Source: Allosphingosinicella sp042666435
Lineage (GTDB): Bacteria > Pseudomonadota > Alphaproteobacteria > Sphingomonadales > Sphingomonadaceae
Reading direction: 5' to 3'
Assembly (NCBI RefSeq): GCF_042666435.1
Contig: NZ_JBHTDC010000001.1
Coordinates: forward strand, 496,001 to 560,000
DNA length: 64,000 bases
The notes under the pieces are model-generated. The model was not told where the DNA came from and searched no databases. It saw nothing but the letters and a program-made list of their open reading frames with translations. Below are positions 1 to 8,191 of this stretch, piece by piece (positions within the stretch are counted from its first letter, which is position 1; every line of letters starts with the position of its first letter). Both the position numbers and the translations under genes were made by a program.

Positions 1-1849
1 TCTCGTCGAAATACCATTTGCGCAGGAAGAAGGTGTAGAGGACGCGCATATGCTCGCTGACCTTGCGCGGCAGATCGGTGCTCCAGATGTAGAAGGCGAG
101 CGCGGCGAGAAGGCCCAGCGCCATGGCGACGGTGGCGGAGAGCTTCACCCACATCGGCACCTCGTGCATTTCGTGCATCAGATGCGCGTCGAAGGCGATG
201 CTTCCGGCCCAGAAGGCGGCGCCCTCTTCCGGATAGAGGAAGGGATAAGCGAACAGGATGCCGGCGAAGACCGCGCCCAGCGACAGGACGGCGAGCGGCA
301 CCAGCATCGTCCAGGGGCTCTCGTGCGGATGATAGCCGCCAGTGCCGGTCGTCGCCGTCTTGTGTCCCGCCGTCGCCGCGATGGCGCCCTGGTCGACATG
401 CGCCTCGTCGCTGTCGGTCGTGCCTTCGGAGCCGGGTTCTTCATGGACGTGATGGATCGCATGCTGGATATGCTCCGAGGCCGCCCACCGCGCCTTGCCC
501 CAGAAAGTGAGGAACATCAGCCGCCAACTGTAGAAGCTGGTGAGCAGAGCCGCAAAGACGGTGACGACGAAGGCGAAGCCGCCGACGGTCGAGCCGCTGG
601 CGAAGGCGGCCTCAATGATCGCATCCTTGGAATAGAAGCCGGCGAACCCGAACACGCCGTAAATTCCGACGCCGGTGATCGCCAGCGTGCCGATCAGCAT
701 CGCCCAGAAGGTGAACGGAATCTCGCGGCGGAGCGCGCCGTAATAACGCATGTCCTGCTCGTGGTGCATCGCGTGGATGACCGATCCCGCGCCGAGGAAA
801 AGGAGGGCCTTGAAGAAGGCGTGCGTGAACAAATGAAACATCGCCGCGCCATAGGCGCCGACGCCCGCGGCGACGAACATGTAGCCCAGTTGCGAGCAGG
901 TCGAATAAGCGATGACCCGCTTGATGTCGGTCTGGACGAGGCCGACGGTGGCGGCGAACAAAGCGGTTGCGGCGCCGATGAAGGTGACGACGGCGAGAGC
1001 GGTCGCGCTTGTCTCGAACATCGGCGAAAGGCGGCAGACCATGAACACGCCGGCCGTCACCATCGTCGCCGCGTGGATAAGGGCCGAGACGGGCGTCGGG
1101 CCCTCCATCGCGTCCGGCAGCCAGGTGTGGAGGCCCAATTGCGCCGACTTGCCCATCGCGCCGATGAACAGGAGGATGCAGAGCAGGGTCATCGTGTCCA
1201 CGCGCGCGCCCAGGAAGCCGATCGTCGAGCCGGCCATGCCGGGCGCCGCCTCCAGGATCGCCGGGATCGAGACGGTGCCGAACACGAGGAATGTGCCGAA
1301 AATGCCGAGCAGGAAGCCGAAGTCGCCGATGCGGTTGACGACAAATGCCTTCATCGCCGCCGCGTTGGCCGACGGCTTGTGATACCAGAAGCCGATCAGG
1401 AGGTAGGAAGCGAGACCGACGCCTTCCCAGCCGAAAAACATCTGGACGAGATTGTCCGCCGTCACCAGCATCAGCATCGCGAAGGTGAAGAGCGAGAGGT
1501 AGGCGAAGAACCTGGGCTGGCTGTCGTCCTCCGCCATGTAGCCCCAGCTATAGAGGTGGACGAGGCTGGAGACGGTGGTGACGACGACCAGCATCACCGC
1601 CGTCAGCGTGTCTACGCGGAGGCTCCAGTCGACGACGAGGTCGCCGGAGCGGATGAAGCTGAGGACCGGCTCGACATATTCGGTGAGGTCGCCGGAGAGA
1701 AAGCCGAGGAAGATAGGCCAGCTGAGCGCGCACGAGACGAACAAAGCGCCGGTCGTGATGAGCTTGGCGAGCGTATTGCCCAGCGCGCGGTTGCCGAGCC
1801 CGGCGATGATCGCGGCCAGAAGCGGCAGGAAGACGATGAGCTTGATCAT
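1..1849 (-). CDS. nuoL: NADH-quinone oxidoreductase subunit L (3' end missing)
   Basis: Antiporter-like proton-pumping subunit of the membrane arm of complex I. The minus strand opens at ATG 1849 with MIKLIVFLPLLAAIIAGLGN and reads open to the left edge of the window, about 616 codons; the family is usually somewhat longer, so only the C-terminus is missing. Recognisable NuoL signatures are FFGWEGVGLASYLLIGFW and GLHTWLPDAMEGPTPVSAL, the conserved core of Mrp-type antiporter subunits. A His/Glu/Asp-rich hydrophilic loop (around HHVHEEPGSEGTTDSDEAH) lies near the cut end. It follows nuoK, separated by a 94-bp gap holding a palindromic repeat. nuoM and nuoN would be expected beyond the left edge. 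Confidence 0.96.
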   Translation of the reverse strand, partial: MIKLIVFLPLLAAIIAGLGNRALGNTLAKLITTGALFVSCALSWPIFLGFLSGDLTEYVEPVLSFIRSGDLVVDWSLRVDTLTAVMLVVVTTVSSLVHLYSWGYMAEDDSQPRFFAYLSLFTFAMLMLVTADNLVQMFFGWEGVGLASYLLIGFWYHKPSANAAAMKAFVVNRIGDFGFLLGIFGTFLVFGTVSIPAILEAAPGMAGSTIGFLGARVDTMTLLCILLFIGAMGKSAQLGLHTWLPDAMEGPTPVSALIHAATMVTAGVFMVCRLSPMFETSATALAVVTFIGAATALFAATVGLVQTDIKRVIAYSTCSQLGYMFVAAGVGAYGAAMFHLFTHAFFKALLFLGAGSVIHAMHHEQDMRYYGALRREIPFTFWAMLIGTLAITGVGIYGVFGFAGFYSKDAIIEAAFASGSTVGGFAFVVTVFAALLTSFYSWRLMFLTFWGKARWAASEHIQHAIHHVHEEPGSEGTTDSDEAHVDQGAIAATAGHKTATTGTGGYHPHESPWTMLVPLAVLSLGAVFAGILFAYPFLYPEEGAAFWAGSIAFDAHLMHEMHEVPMWVKLSATVAMALGLLAALAFYIWSTDLPRKVSEHMRVLYTFFLRKWYFDE

Positions 1850-1858
1850 GACCTGTCC

Positions 1859-1926
1859 GTCACCCCAGCCAAGGCTGGCGTCTCATTGCCTTTGGGAAGG
1901 GAGATTCCAGCTTTCGCTGGAATGAC
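1859..1926. repeat. Palindromic repeat family A, copy 1 (nuoK-nuoL gap)
   Basis: Two inverted arms, GTCACCCCAGCCAAGGCTGG and CCAGCTTTCGCTGGAATGAC, flank a short variable centre. Each arm is itself a small hairpin. The same element occurs in four other nuo gaps and after engB. It resembles REP/BIME-type intergenic repeats and could form an mRNA stem-loop between cistrons. Confidence 0.85.
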
Positions 1927-1949
1927 GAGGAAGTGGGAACGCACCACCA

Positions 1950-2255
1950 TCACCCCTTCATCTGGTTGATGTCGTCGACCGCGATCGTGCCGCGGCCGCG
2001 GAAATAAATGACGAGGATGGCAAGCCCGATCGCCGCCTCGCCCGCCGCCACGGTCAGCACGAACATGGCGAAGACCTGGCCGACCATGTCGCCCAGATAA
2101 GCAGAGAAGGCGACGAGATTGATGTTGACCGCGAGCAGGATGAGCTCGATCGCCATCAGGATCACGATGACGTTCTTCCGATTGAGGAAGATGCCGAACA
2201 CGCCGAGCACGAACAGGATCGCGCCGACCGCGAGGTAATGTCCCAGGCCGATCAC
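1950..2255 (-). CDS. nuoK: NADH-quinone oxidoreductase subunit K
   Basis: Small membrane-arm subunit of complex I, 101 aa with three hydrophobic helices, the normal length. The start is GTG 2255 (MIGLGHYLAVGAILFVLGVF), chosen because the longer open frame upstream is out of register with any NuoK homology. The buried glutamates of the proton path are present in AIELILLAVN and AAGEAAIGLAI. The start overlaps the nuoJ stop by four bases (GTGA), so translation is probably coupled. The C-terminus is DDINQMKG. Confidence 0.97.
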   Translation of the reverse strand: MIGLGHYLAVGAILFVLGVFGIFLNRKNVIVILMAIELILLAVNINLVAFSAYLGDMVGQVFAMFVLTVAAGEAAIGLAILVIYFRGRGTIAVDDINQMKG

Positions 2256-2863
2256 AGCTCCACCCCCTGCCCCACCGGCTGGTCGATATTGCGCGTCGCG
2301 TCTTGCGGGCGGCGGCGGTTCTGGGCGCTGATATTCTGCGGCCGGGTGCCGCCGCGCTTCCTGTGGGTGAGGACGATAGCGCCGATCATCGCCACCAGCA
2401 GGACCAGGCCCGCGGCTTCGAAGATGTAGAGATAGCGCGTGTAGAGAATGGTGCCGAGCAACTGGATGTTCGGTATGCCGGCGTCGACCGGTGCGACCCT
2501 GGCGTCCGCGCCGATATCCCCCGCATTCCAGGCGGCGACCGCGAAGGCGATCTCGGCCAGCAGGACCAGCGCCAGCAGCGTGCCGAACGGCAGATATCGG
2601 GCGAATCCGGCGCGAAGCTCCGCGAAATCCACGTCGAGCATCATCACCACGAAGAGGAACAGCACCGCGACCGCGCCGACATAGACGATGACCAGCAGCA
2701 TGGCGATGAACTCGGCCCCCAGGAGCAGGAACAGACCCGCCGCGTTGAAGAAGGCGAGGATCAGCCACAGCACGCTGTGCACCGGGTTGCGCGACGCGAT
2801 CGTCATCACGCCCGAGGCGATGACGACGGTCGCGAACAAATAGAAGGCGACGGCTTCGATCAC
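2252..2863 (-). CDS. nuoJ: NADH-quinone oxidoreductase subunit J
   Basis: Membrane-arm subunit of complex I, 203 aa. The chosen start is GTG 2863 (MIEAVAFYLFATVVIASGVM), with a GGGGGG purine run about 11 bases upstream; reading further upstream would translate the palindromic repeat. The NuoJ signature region NPVHSVLWLILAFFNAAG and LVIVYVGAVAVLFLFVVMML are clear, and there are five predicted hydrophobic segments. The tail (about residues 165-203) is hydrophilic and Arg/Gln-rich. It ends in a GTGA overlap with nuoK. Confidence 0.96.
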   Translation of the reverse strand: MIEAVAFYLFATVVIASGVMTIASRNPVHSVLWLILAFFNAAGLFLLLGAEFIAMLLVIVYVGAVAVLFLFVVMMLDVDFAELRAGFARYLPFGTLLALVLLAEIAFAVAAWNAGDIGADARVAPVDAGIPNIQLLGTILYTRYLYIFEAAGLVLLVAMIGAIVLTHRKRGGTRPQNISAQNRRRPQDATRNIDQPVGQGVEL

Positions 2864-2884
2864 AGCGTCATTGCCCCCCGCTTC

Positions 2885-2970
2885 GTCATCCCCGCGAAAG
2901 CGGGGATCCCGCTGCCTTGCGATAGCGGAGCAGCAGGAAGAAGCGGGATTCCCGCTTTGGCGGGAATGAC
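2885..2970. repeat. Palindromic repeat family A, copy 2 (nuoI-nuoJ gap)
   Basis: Inverted arms GTCATCCCCGCGAAAGCGGG and CCCGCTTTGGCGGGAATGAC surround a short centre. It lies wholly inside the 148-bp gap between nuoI and nuoJ, the widest gap in the operon. Confidence 0.9.
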
Positions 2971-3011
2971 GGATGTGGCTGATATGGTCATCATGTGAAT
3001 TGCCCGCGCCC

Positions 3012-3494
3012 TTACCGGTAGGGCGCATCGGCGGCAAGGTTCGCCGCCAGCGCGCGCTCCCACTTGTCGCCATTGGCGAGGAGCTTGGCCTTGTCGTAGA
3101 GCAATTCCTCGCGGGTTTCGGTGGCGAACTCGAAGTTCGGTCCCTCGACGATGGCATCGACGGGGCACGCCTCCTGGCAGAGCCCGCAATAGATGCATTT
3201 GGTCATGTCGATGTCGTAGCGCGTGGTGCGGCGGCTGCCGTCCTCGCGCGGCTCGGCCTCGATGGTGATGGCGAGCGCCGGGCAGACCGCCTCGCACAAT
3301 TTGCACGCTATGCAGCGCTCCTCGCCGTTCGGATAACGCCTGAGCGCATGCTCGCCGCGGAAGCGGGGGCTGATCGGATTCTTCTCGTGCGGATAGTTGA
3401 TGGTCGCCTTGGGCTTGAAGAAATATCTCAAGGTCAAAGCGTGCGCCTTCACGAACTCCCAGAGGGTGAAGGATTTGATCCAGTGCGCGATCAT
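3012..3494 (-). CDS. nuoI: NADH-quinone oxidoreductase subunit I
   Basis: Peripheral-arm ferredoxin-like subunit that carries clusters N6a and N6b and passes electrons toward NuoB. 160 aa, normal for alphaproteobacteria. Two 4Fe-4S motifs are visible: CIACKLCEAVCP (about residues 61-72) and CIYCGLCQEACP (about 100-111). The ATG at 3494 overlaps the nuoH stop (ATGA). The upstream open frame is nuoH read in another frame. Confidence 0.97.
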   Translation of the reverse strand: MIAHWIKSFTLWEFVKAHALTLRYFFKPKATINYPHEKNPISPRFRGEHALRRYPNGEERCIACKLCEAVCPALAITIEAEPREDGSRRTTRYDIDMTKCIYCGLCQEACPVDAIVEGPNFEFATETREELLYDKAKLLANGDKWERALAANLAADAPYR

Positions 3495-4642
3495 GAGGCG
3501 GCTCCGGCCACATCGCGGCCCTGGTTGAGGGTGACGGTACGAGCGGCGCAGGACGGCATGTAGCGGCCGGCATTGTCCGCCGAGATGACCATGCCGGGCG
3601 CGGGACATTGCTCGCGGGTCAGCATCAGCCAGCCCGAGACGAGAAACACCCACAGGAGCGAGATGGGCAGGAAAATCTTCCAGCCAAGACGCATCAGCTG
3701 GTCGTAGCGGAAGCGCGGCACCGTCGCCTTCACCCAGCTGAAGATGAAGAAGAAGACGAATATCTTGAGGAAGAACCAGATGATGCCCGGCACCACGTAG
3801 AGCGGCCCCCAGTCGATGGGGGGCAGCCAGCCGCCCCAGAACAGGATCGCGTTCAGCGCGCACATCAGCAGGACGTTGGCATATTCGCCGAGCCAGTAGA
3901 GCGCGAAGCTCATCGAGCTATATTCGGTCTGGTACCCGGCGACGAGTTCGGACTCCGCCTCGGTGAGGTCGAAGGGCGTGCGCGCCGTCTCCGCCATGGC
4001 CGAGATGAGGAACACCACCGCCATCGGGAACAGCAAGGGATTGAAGCCGAACCCGTTGAGGAAAAAGACGTGAGCCCGCTGCGCTTCGATGATGCCGGTG
4101 AGGTTGAACGTCCCGGCCCACAGGATCACCGAGATGAGGATGAAGCCGATCGAGACTTCGTAGCTCACCATTTGCGCGGCGGCGCGCATCGCCGAGTAGA
4201 AGGGGTATTTGGAGTTGGACGACCATCCGGCGATGATCACGCCGTAGACCCCGAGCGACGAGGCGGCGAGGATGTAGAGAAGGCCGACATTGATGTCCGC
4301 CAGCACCATGTCCGGCCCGAACGGGATCACCGCCCAGGCGATCAGCGCCACCGTGAAGGTGATGATCGGCGCGAGGATGAACAGGCCCCGGTTCGCCGCC
4401 GAGGGGATGATCGTTTCCTGGAGGAAGACCTTCAATCCGTCGGCGAAGCTTTGCAGCAGACCGAACGGACCGACGACGTTGGGTCCGCGCCGCAGCGCCA
4501 TCGCCGCCCAGATCTTGCGGTCGGCATAGATGATCATGGCCACCGCCAGCATCAACGGCAGCGCGATCATCAGGATGAGGATGAGCGTCGCCACGAACCA
4601 GCCGAAGCCGTAGCCGAGCGCGCCCTGGAACCATTCGGTCAT
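3491..4642 (-). CDS. nuoH: NADH-quinone oxidoreductase subunit H
   Basis: Membrane-arm subunit that forms much of the quinone-binding chamber at the junction with the peripheral arm. 383 aa, slightly longer than the usual ~330-350 because of a hydrophilic C-terminal tail of about 40 residues after the last membrane helix (LTREQCPAPGMVISADN onward). Diagnostic sequences are RRGPNVVGPFGLLQSFADGL and AETARTPFDLTEAESELVAG. It overlaps nuoI by four bases. An 111-bp gap with a repeat separates it from nuoG. Confidence 0.97.
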   Translation of the reverse strand: MTEWFQGALGYGFGWFVATLILILMIALPLMLAVAMIIYADRKIWAAMALRRGPNVVGPFGLLQSFADGLKVFLQETIIPSAANRGLFILAPIITFTVALIAWAVIPFGPDMVLADINVGLLYILAASSLGVYGVIIAGWSSNSKYPFYSAMRAAAQMVSYEVSIGFILISVILWAGTFNLTGIIEAQRAHVFFLNGFGFNPLLFPMAVVFLISAMAETARTPFDLTEAESELVAGYQTEYSSMSFALYWLGEYANVLLMCALNAILFWGGWLPPIDWGPLYVVPGIIWFFLKIFVFFFIFSWVKATVPRFRYDQLMRLGWKIFLPISLLWVFLVSGWLMLTREQCPAPGMVISADNAGRYMPSCAARTVTLNQGRDVAGAAS

Positions 4643-4653
4643 TTCAACACTCC

Positions 4654-4739
4654 GTCACCCCGGCGAAGGCCGGGGTCTCGGGACACGATTGCGCCGGCGC
4701 CTGTTCCGGCATGGGACCTCGGCCTTCGCCGGGGTGACG
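4654..4739. repeat. Palindromic repeat family A, copy 3 (nuoG-nuoH gap)
   Basis: Arms GTCACCCCGGCGAAGGCCGG and CCTTCGCCGGGGTGAC in inverted orientation, with a degenerate GC-rich centre. It occupies almost all of the nuoG-nuoH gap. Confidence 0.9.
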
Positions 4740-4753
4740 AGATAATCCAACCC

Positions 4754-6760
4754 TCATTCCGCCGCCTCCGCGAAGCTTTGTCCGTGGAGAATCTCGGCCG
4801 AGCAGCGCTGGAGCGTGGGCGAGGAACGGGCGATCGGATTGGTGAGGTAGAAATCGTCGATCGGATGGACGATCCCGCCCGAAAGCTTGGGCGCTTTGCC
4901 GGGCGCGGGGAGCGGCTCGAACAGGGTGAGGCCGGCCGTCGTCAGATGCGGCTTCTCGGCTCCGATGGCGGCGCGGAGCTGCGGCAGGTTGTCGAACGGC
5001 AGCGTGTGTCCGAGCACCTGCGAAAGGGCACGCAGGATCGTCCAGTCCTCGCGAGCCTCGCCCGGCGGGTTCACCGCGGGTTCGGAGAGCTGCACTCGCC
5101 CTTCGGTGTTCACATAAGTGCCGTGCTTCTCGGAATAAGCGGCGGCGGGGAGGATCACGTCGGCGTGCCTGACGCCGGCATCGCCATGGCTGCCGATATA
5201 GACGGTGAAGGTGTCGGCGAAGGCGGAAAGGTCCATCTCGTCCGCGCCCAGCAGGAACAACGCCTTGAGCGTCCCTGCCCTTTCGCGAATAGCATCGACC
5301 CCGCCATTGGTGACGAAAGCGAGGTCGAGCGCGCCCACCCGCGATGCGGCCGTGTGCAAGACATTGAACGTCGCGCCCAGCGAAGCGCCGGCGGCGCGGG
5401 CGGCCTCGTAGACGCCGTCGTGCATCAACGCGCCCATGCCGACGATGACAGCCGGGTTCGCGGCGTCCTTGAAGCCTTCGGACACTTCCTTCGGCAGCTT
5501 GGAGAGCAAAGAAAGATCGTTGCCGAGCCAGGTGGCCGGATAGGTGAGGTCTACCTCCGGTCCGATGGCGAACACCTTGGCGCCAGCCTTGATCGCCTTG
5601 CGGATGCGCGTGTTGACTAAAGGCGCTTCCCAGCGCGGGTTTGAGCCGATGAGGAGGATGGCCTTCGCCTCCTCCAGCCCCGCGATGGTGGAATTGAGGC
5701 GGTAGGCGGTGGGGCTGGACACGTCGTAGAGCGCGCCGTCCTGCCGGCATTCGTGCAAGCTGGAGCCGTAGGCGCCGAGCAGCGCCCGCGTCGCATAAAT
5801 GCTCTCAAGGTCTTGGAGATCGCCGGCGATGGCCGCGACCTGGTCGCCCTTCGCGCCCTTCAACTGCTTTGCAATGGCGGCGAACGCCTCCTCCCACGTC
5901 GCGGGCTGGAGCGTGCCGCCCGTGCGCACCCACGGCCGGTCGAGCCGGTTGCGGAGGAGGCCGTCCACGGCGTGGCGCGTCTTGTCGTGCGCCCATTCCT
6001 CGTTCACGTCCTCGTTGATCCGGGGCAGCGCCCGCATCACCTCGCGCATACGGGCATCGAGGCGGATGTTGGTGCCGACCGCGTCCATCACGTCGATCGC
6101 CGGAATCTTGCGAAGCTCCCACGGCCGCGCCTCGAAGCTGTAGGGCTTGGAGACGAGCGCGCCCACCGGGCAGAGATCGACGACGTTGCCCGAAAGCTCG
6201 CTGGTCAGCGTCCCTTCGAGATAGGAGGTGATCTCCTCATTCTCGCCGCGCCCGACGAGGCCGATCTCCTCGACTCCCGCCACTTCCTCGGCGAAGCGGA
6301 CGCAGCGCGTGCACTGGATGCAGCGGGTCATGATCGTCTTGACCACGGGGCCCATATATTTCTCGGTCACGGCGCGCTTGTTCTCGGCGAAGCGCGAATG
6401 GCCGCGGCCATAGGCCATGGCCTGGTCCTGAAGGTCGCATTCGCCGCCTTGGTCGCAGATCGGGCAGTCGAGCGGGTGGTTGATGAGCAGGAACTCCATC
6501 ACCCCCTCGCGCGCCTTCTTCACCATCGGCGACATGGTGGTGATTTCCTGGCCTTCGCTGGCCGGCAGCGCGCACGACGCCTGCGGCTTGGGCGGTCCCG
6601 GCTTCACCTCGACCAGGCACATGCGGCAATTGCCGGCGATGGTCAGCCGCTCATGATAGCAGAAACGCGGGATTTCCTTGCCGGCAAGCTCGCAAGCCTG
6701 GAGCACGGTAGCGCCCTGCGGAACCTCGATCTCGACGCCGTCTACCTTGACCTTAGGCAT
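4754..6760 (-). CDS. nuoG: NADH-quinone oxidoreductase subunit G
   Basis: Large iron-sulfur subunit of the complex I peripheral arm, 668 aa. The N-terminal 2Fe-2S ferredoxin domain has Cys34, Cys45, Cys48 and Cys63. It is followed by the His/Cys motif DCPICDQGGECDLQ and a 4Fe-4S motif CIQCTRCVRF with a distal DLCPVGAL. The remainder is a molybdopterin-oxidoreductase-like domain that binds no cofactor in this family. The start overlaps the last eight bases of the upstream exported-protein gene (ATGCCTAA), an unusual neighbour for nuoG. Confidence 0.97.
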   Translation of the reverse strand: MPKVKVDGVEIEVPQGATVLQACELAGKEIPRFCYHERLTIAGNCRMCLVEVKPGPPKPQASCALPASEGQEITTMSPMVKKAREGVMEFLLINHPLDCPICDQGGECDLQDQAMAYGRGHSRFAENKRAVTEKYMGPVVKTIMTRCIQCTRCVRFAEEVAGVEEIGLVGRGENEEITSYLEGTLTSELSGNVVDLCPVGALVSKPYSFEARPWELRKIPAIDVMDAVGTNIRLDARMREVMRALPRINEDVNEEWAHDKTRHAVDGLLRNRLDRPWVRTGGTLQPATWEEAFAAIAKQLKGAKGDQVAAIAGDLQDLESIYATRALLGAYGSSLHECRQDGALYDVSSPTAYRLNSTIAGLEEAKAILLIGSNPRWEAPLVNTRIRKAIKAGAKVFAIGPEVDLTYPATWLGNDLSLLSKLPKEVSEGFKDAANPAVIVGMGALMHDGVYEAARAAGASLGATFNVLHTAASRVGALDLAFVTNGGVDAIRERAGTLKALFLLGADEMDLSAFADTFTVYIGSHGDAGVRHADVILPAAAYSEKHGTYVNTEGRVQLSEPAVNPPGEAREDWTILRALSQVLGHTLPFDNLPQLRAAIGAEKPHLTTAGLTLFEPLPAPGKAPKLSGGIVHPIDDFYLTNPIARSSPTLQRCSAEILHGQSFAEAAE

Positions 6761-7514
6761 TGCGCTCGCCTTTTCGCTCCGGCGAGACGGCCGAATATTG
6801 AGCCTTGTTCAAGCGGTAGAGAATGGCTTCGGCAACGACCCCCCGCAGCGGCCCCGCCTCCAGCTTCACCTTCATCGTTGCCGGCACGCAAGCGGCGAAG
6901 CTATCGGCCATATTCTCCACCGCGGCCTGCTCCACATCAGAGCGCGGCATGGTATCCAGCAGGCGGACGGCGCTGGGCCAGTTCGACGCCGCGACGCAGA
7001 CTCCGATGTCGTAAAGAATATAGGTTGCCCGGTTTGCGGCGGCGACAATTGCCGCGGAGGGTCGCGATTCGAAGTGATTCATCAAGCTAGGGTCCACAGC
7101 CGGTGCGGGAGAAGACTTCCACGCCGATGAGCGGTCGAGCATCGCTTCCGCCAGGACGCCGCGAAGCTGAACCCTGCTGAAGCTCAATCGCAGTCCGGTT
7201 TCGTTGATCTCGCGCATCATAGGTATCATGCATTTGCTGAGCAATTGTTCGTGATCGGCATAGGCTTCTTCCTGCGCGTCCGACGAAGGCAGGGTCGACA
7301 ATATCTCCATTGTCGATCGCGGATTCCGCTCCGCCATGCAGTTCGCCAGAGATTCAAGCGTCTTCCACGACTTGTCGGCATCCAGCACTTTGGGATCGAT
7401 CATATCGATGGGGCGCTGTTGGGCCATCGCGGTCGCCGTCCAGCAAAGCATGATCGCGGCCGCGGAGAGGCGGACGAACGATCTCGATAGAATAAGCTTT
7501 GGCTGCTGCTTCAT
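6753..7514 (-). CDS. Exported protein with two Cys-containing repeats, embedded between nuoF and nuoG
   Basis: 253 aa of unknown function. The N-terminus (FVRLSAAAIMLCWTATAMAQ) is a signal peptide with a probable cut after AMA, so the mature protein should be periplasmic. It contains two copies of a roughly 80-residue unit: Cys, a 35-residue helical stretch, Cys, then a motif of the type LRGVxAEAxLxR. The unit copies end in VQLRGVLAEAMLDR and GPLRGVVAEAILYR, and both Cys pairs are spaced C-X35-C. The upstream neighbour is a paralogue with the same architecture. The start overlaps that gene's stop (ATGA) and its end overlaps nuoG by eight bases, so it is translated within the complex I mRNA. 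I do not recognise a named family. Confidence 0.85.
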   Translation of the reverse strand: MKQQPKLILSRSFVRLSAAAIMLCWTATAMAQQRPIDMIDPKVLDADKSWKTLESLANCMAERNPRSTMEILSTLPSSDAQEEAYADHEQLLSKCMIPMMREINETGLRLSFSRVQLRGVLAEAMLDRSSAWKSSPAPAVDPSLMNHFESRPSAAIVAAANRATYILYDIGVCVAASNWPSAVRLLDTMPRSDVEQAAVENMADSFAACVPATMKVKLEAGPLRGVVAEAILYRLNKAQYSAVSPERKGERNA

Positions 7515-8191
7515 TCCCCGGCTTCCTTGCCTGGGATGGTGACGGCCACGGTGGGGAGGCCCGCGCTCGCGCGGTAGAGCGCCTCGGCGAGCGCCAGACG
7601 GATATCCATCGGGACAATCCGGATCTGCTGGCCCTGCGGCAGGCAGTTGCTAAACCCTGGAGCCATTCTGCGCACGCGCTCATTCTCGCCCTTCGTGCCT
7701 AGCTGGGTATCCACCAGCAGGCTGCGCGCATCCGAATAATTGCTGGCGACGTAGCAATCGGCAAATTCATGAATCGAGCGGACCGACGCGGGTTTGGTCA
7801 GGCCCTGCGGCACGGGTGCTTGCGGCGCGGAGACGGGCTGCAACTTGTAGAGACCCTCCGCGACGACACCGCGGACTTGGGCGCGCACCACTGTCGCACT
7901 GACCATGTTGCGCATGCAGACGTTGCTGGCTTTGCGACGGATCAGCGCGTCAAACGCGCGCTTCTCCTCCGCCGAGTCGATCTTAGTCTGCATTAGGGCG
8001 ATCGATTTCGCGCCCTTGGACTGCGCCAGGCAGCGGCCAAGCTCACGCATGAAGGACCAATATTGGTCTTCGGTGGCAGTGGTTGGGGCGTCCGAGAAAC
8101 CCGAATAACCCGGCGCGAGCTGCGCCGAGGCCGCGCCGCCGACAACCAATGCGGCCGCCGCCAGCGCCGTCGGGATGCAAGAGAATTTCAT
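7511..8191 (-). CDS. Exported protein with two Cys-containing repeats (paralogue), downstream of nuoF
   Basis: 226 aa with a signal peptide (IPTALAAAALVVGGAASAQ, likely cut after ASA). It shares the two-repeat architecture of the next gene: Cys pairs spaced C-X37-C and C-X36-C, each followed by VRGVVAEGLYKL or IRLALAEALYRA. The shared features are the Cys positions, a CxxxN / LLxT stretch in three of the four repeats, and the AEA motif. ATG 8191 overlaps the nuoF stop (ATGA), and its own stop overlaps the next gene (ATGA). The function is unknown; location in a complex I operon does not prove a role in respiration. Confidence 0.85.
   Translation of the reverse strand: MKFSCIPTALAAAALVVGGAASAQLAPGYSGFSDAPTTATEDQYWSFMRELGRCLAQSKGAKSIALMQTKIDSAEEKRAFDALIRRKASNVCMRNMVSATVVRAQVRGVVAEGLYKLQPVSAPQAPVPQGLTKPASVRSIHEFADCYVASNYSDARSLLVDTQLGTKGENERVRRMAPGFSNCLPQGQQIRIVPMDIRLALAEALYRASAGLPTVAVTIPGKEAGE

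Noticed and set aside
50..1969. A 639-codon open frame on the plus strand
   Set aside because: It is antisense to nuoL and nuoK. Its translation is low-complexity Arg/Asp/Glu/His-rich, as expected from the reverse strand of a high-GC gene, while the minus strand reads as real NuoL.
3608..5620. A 670-codon plus-strand frame over nuoH and nuoG
   Set aside because: Antisense shadow with biased composition and no domain; both minus-strand genes are unambiguous.
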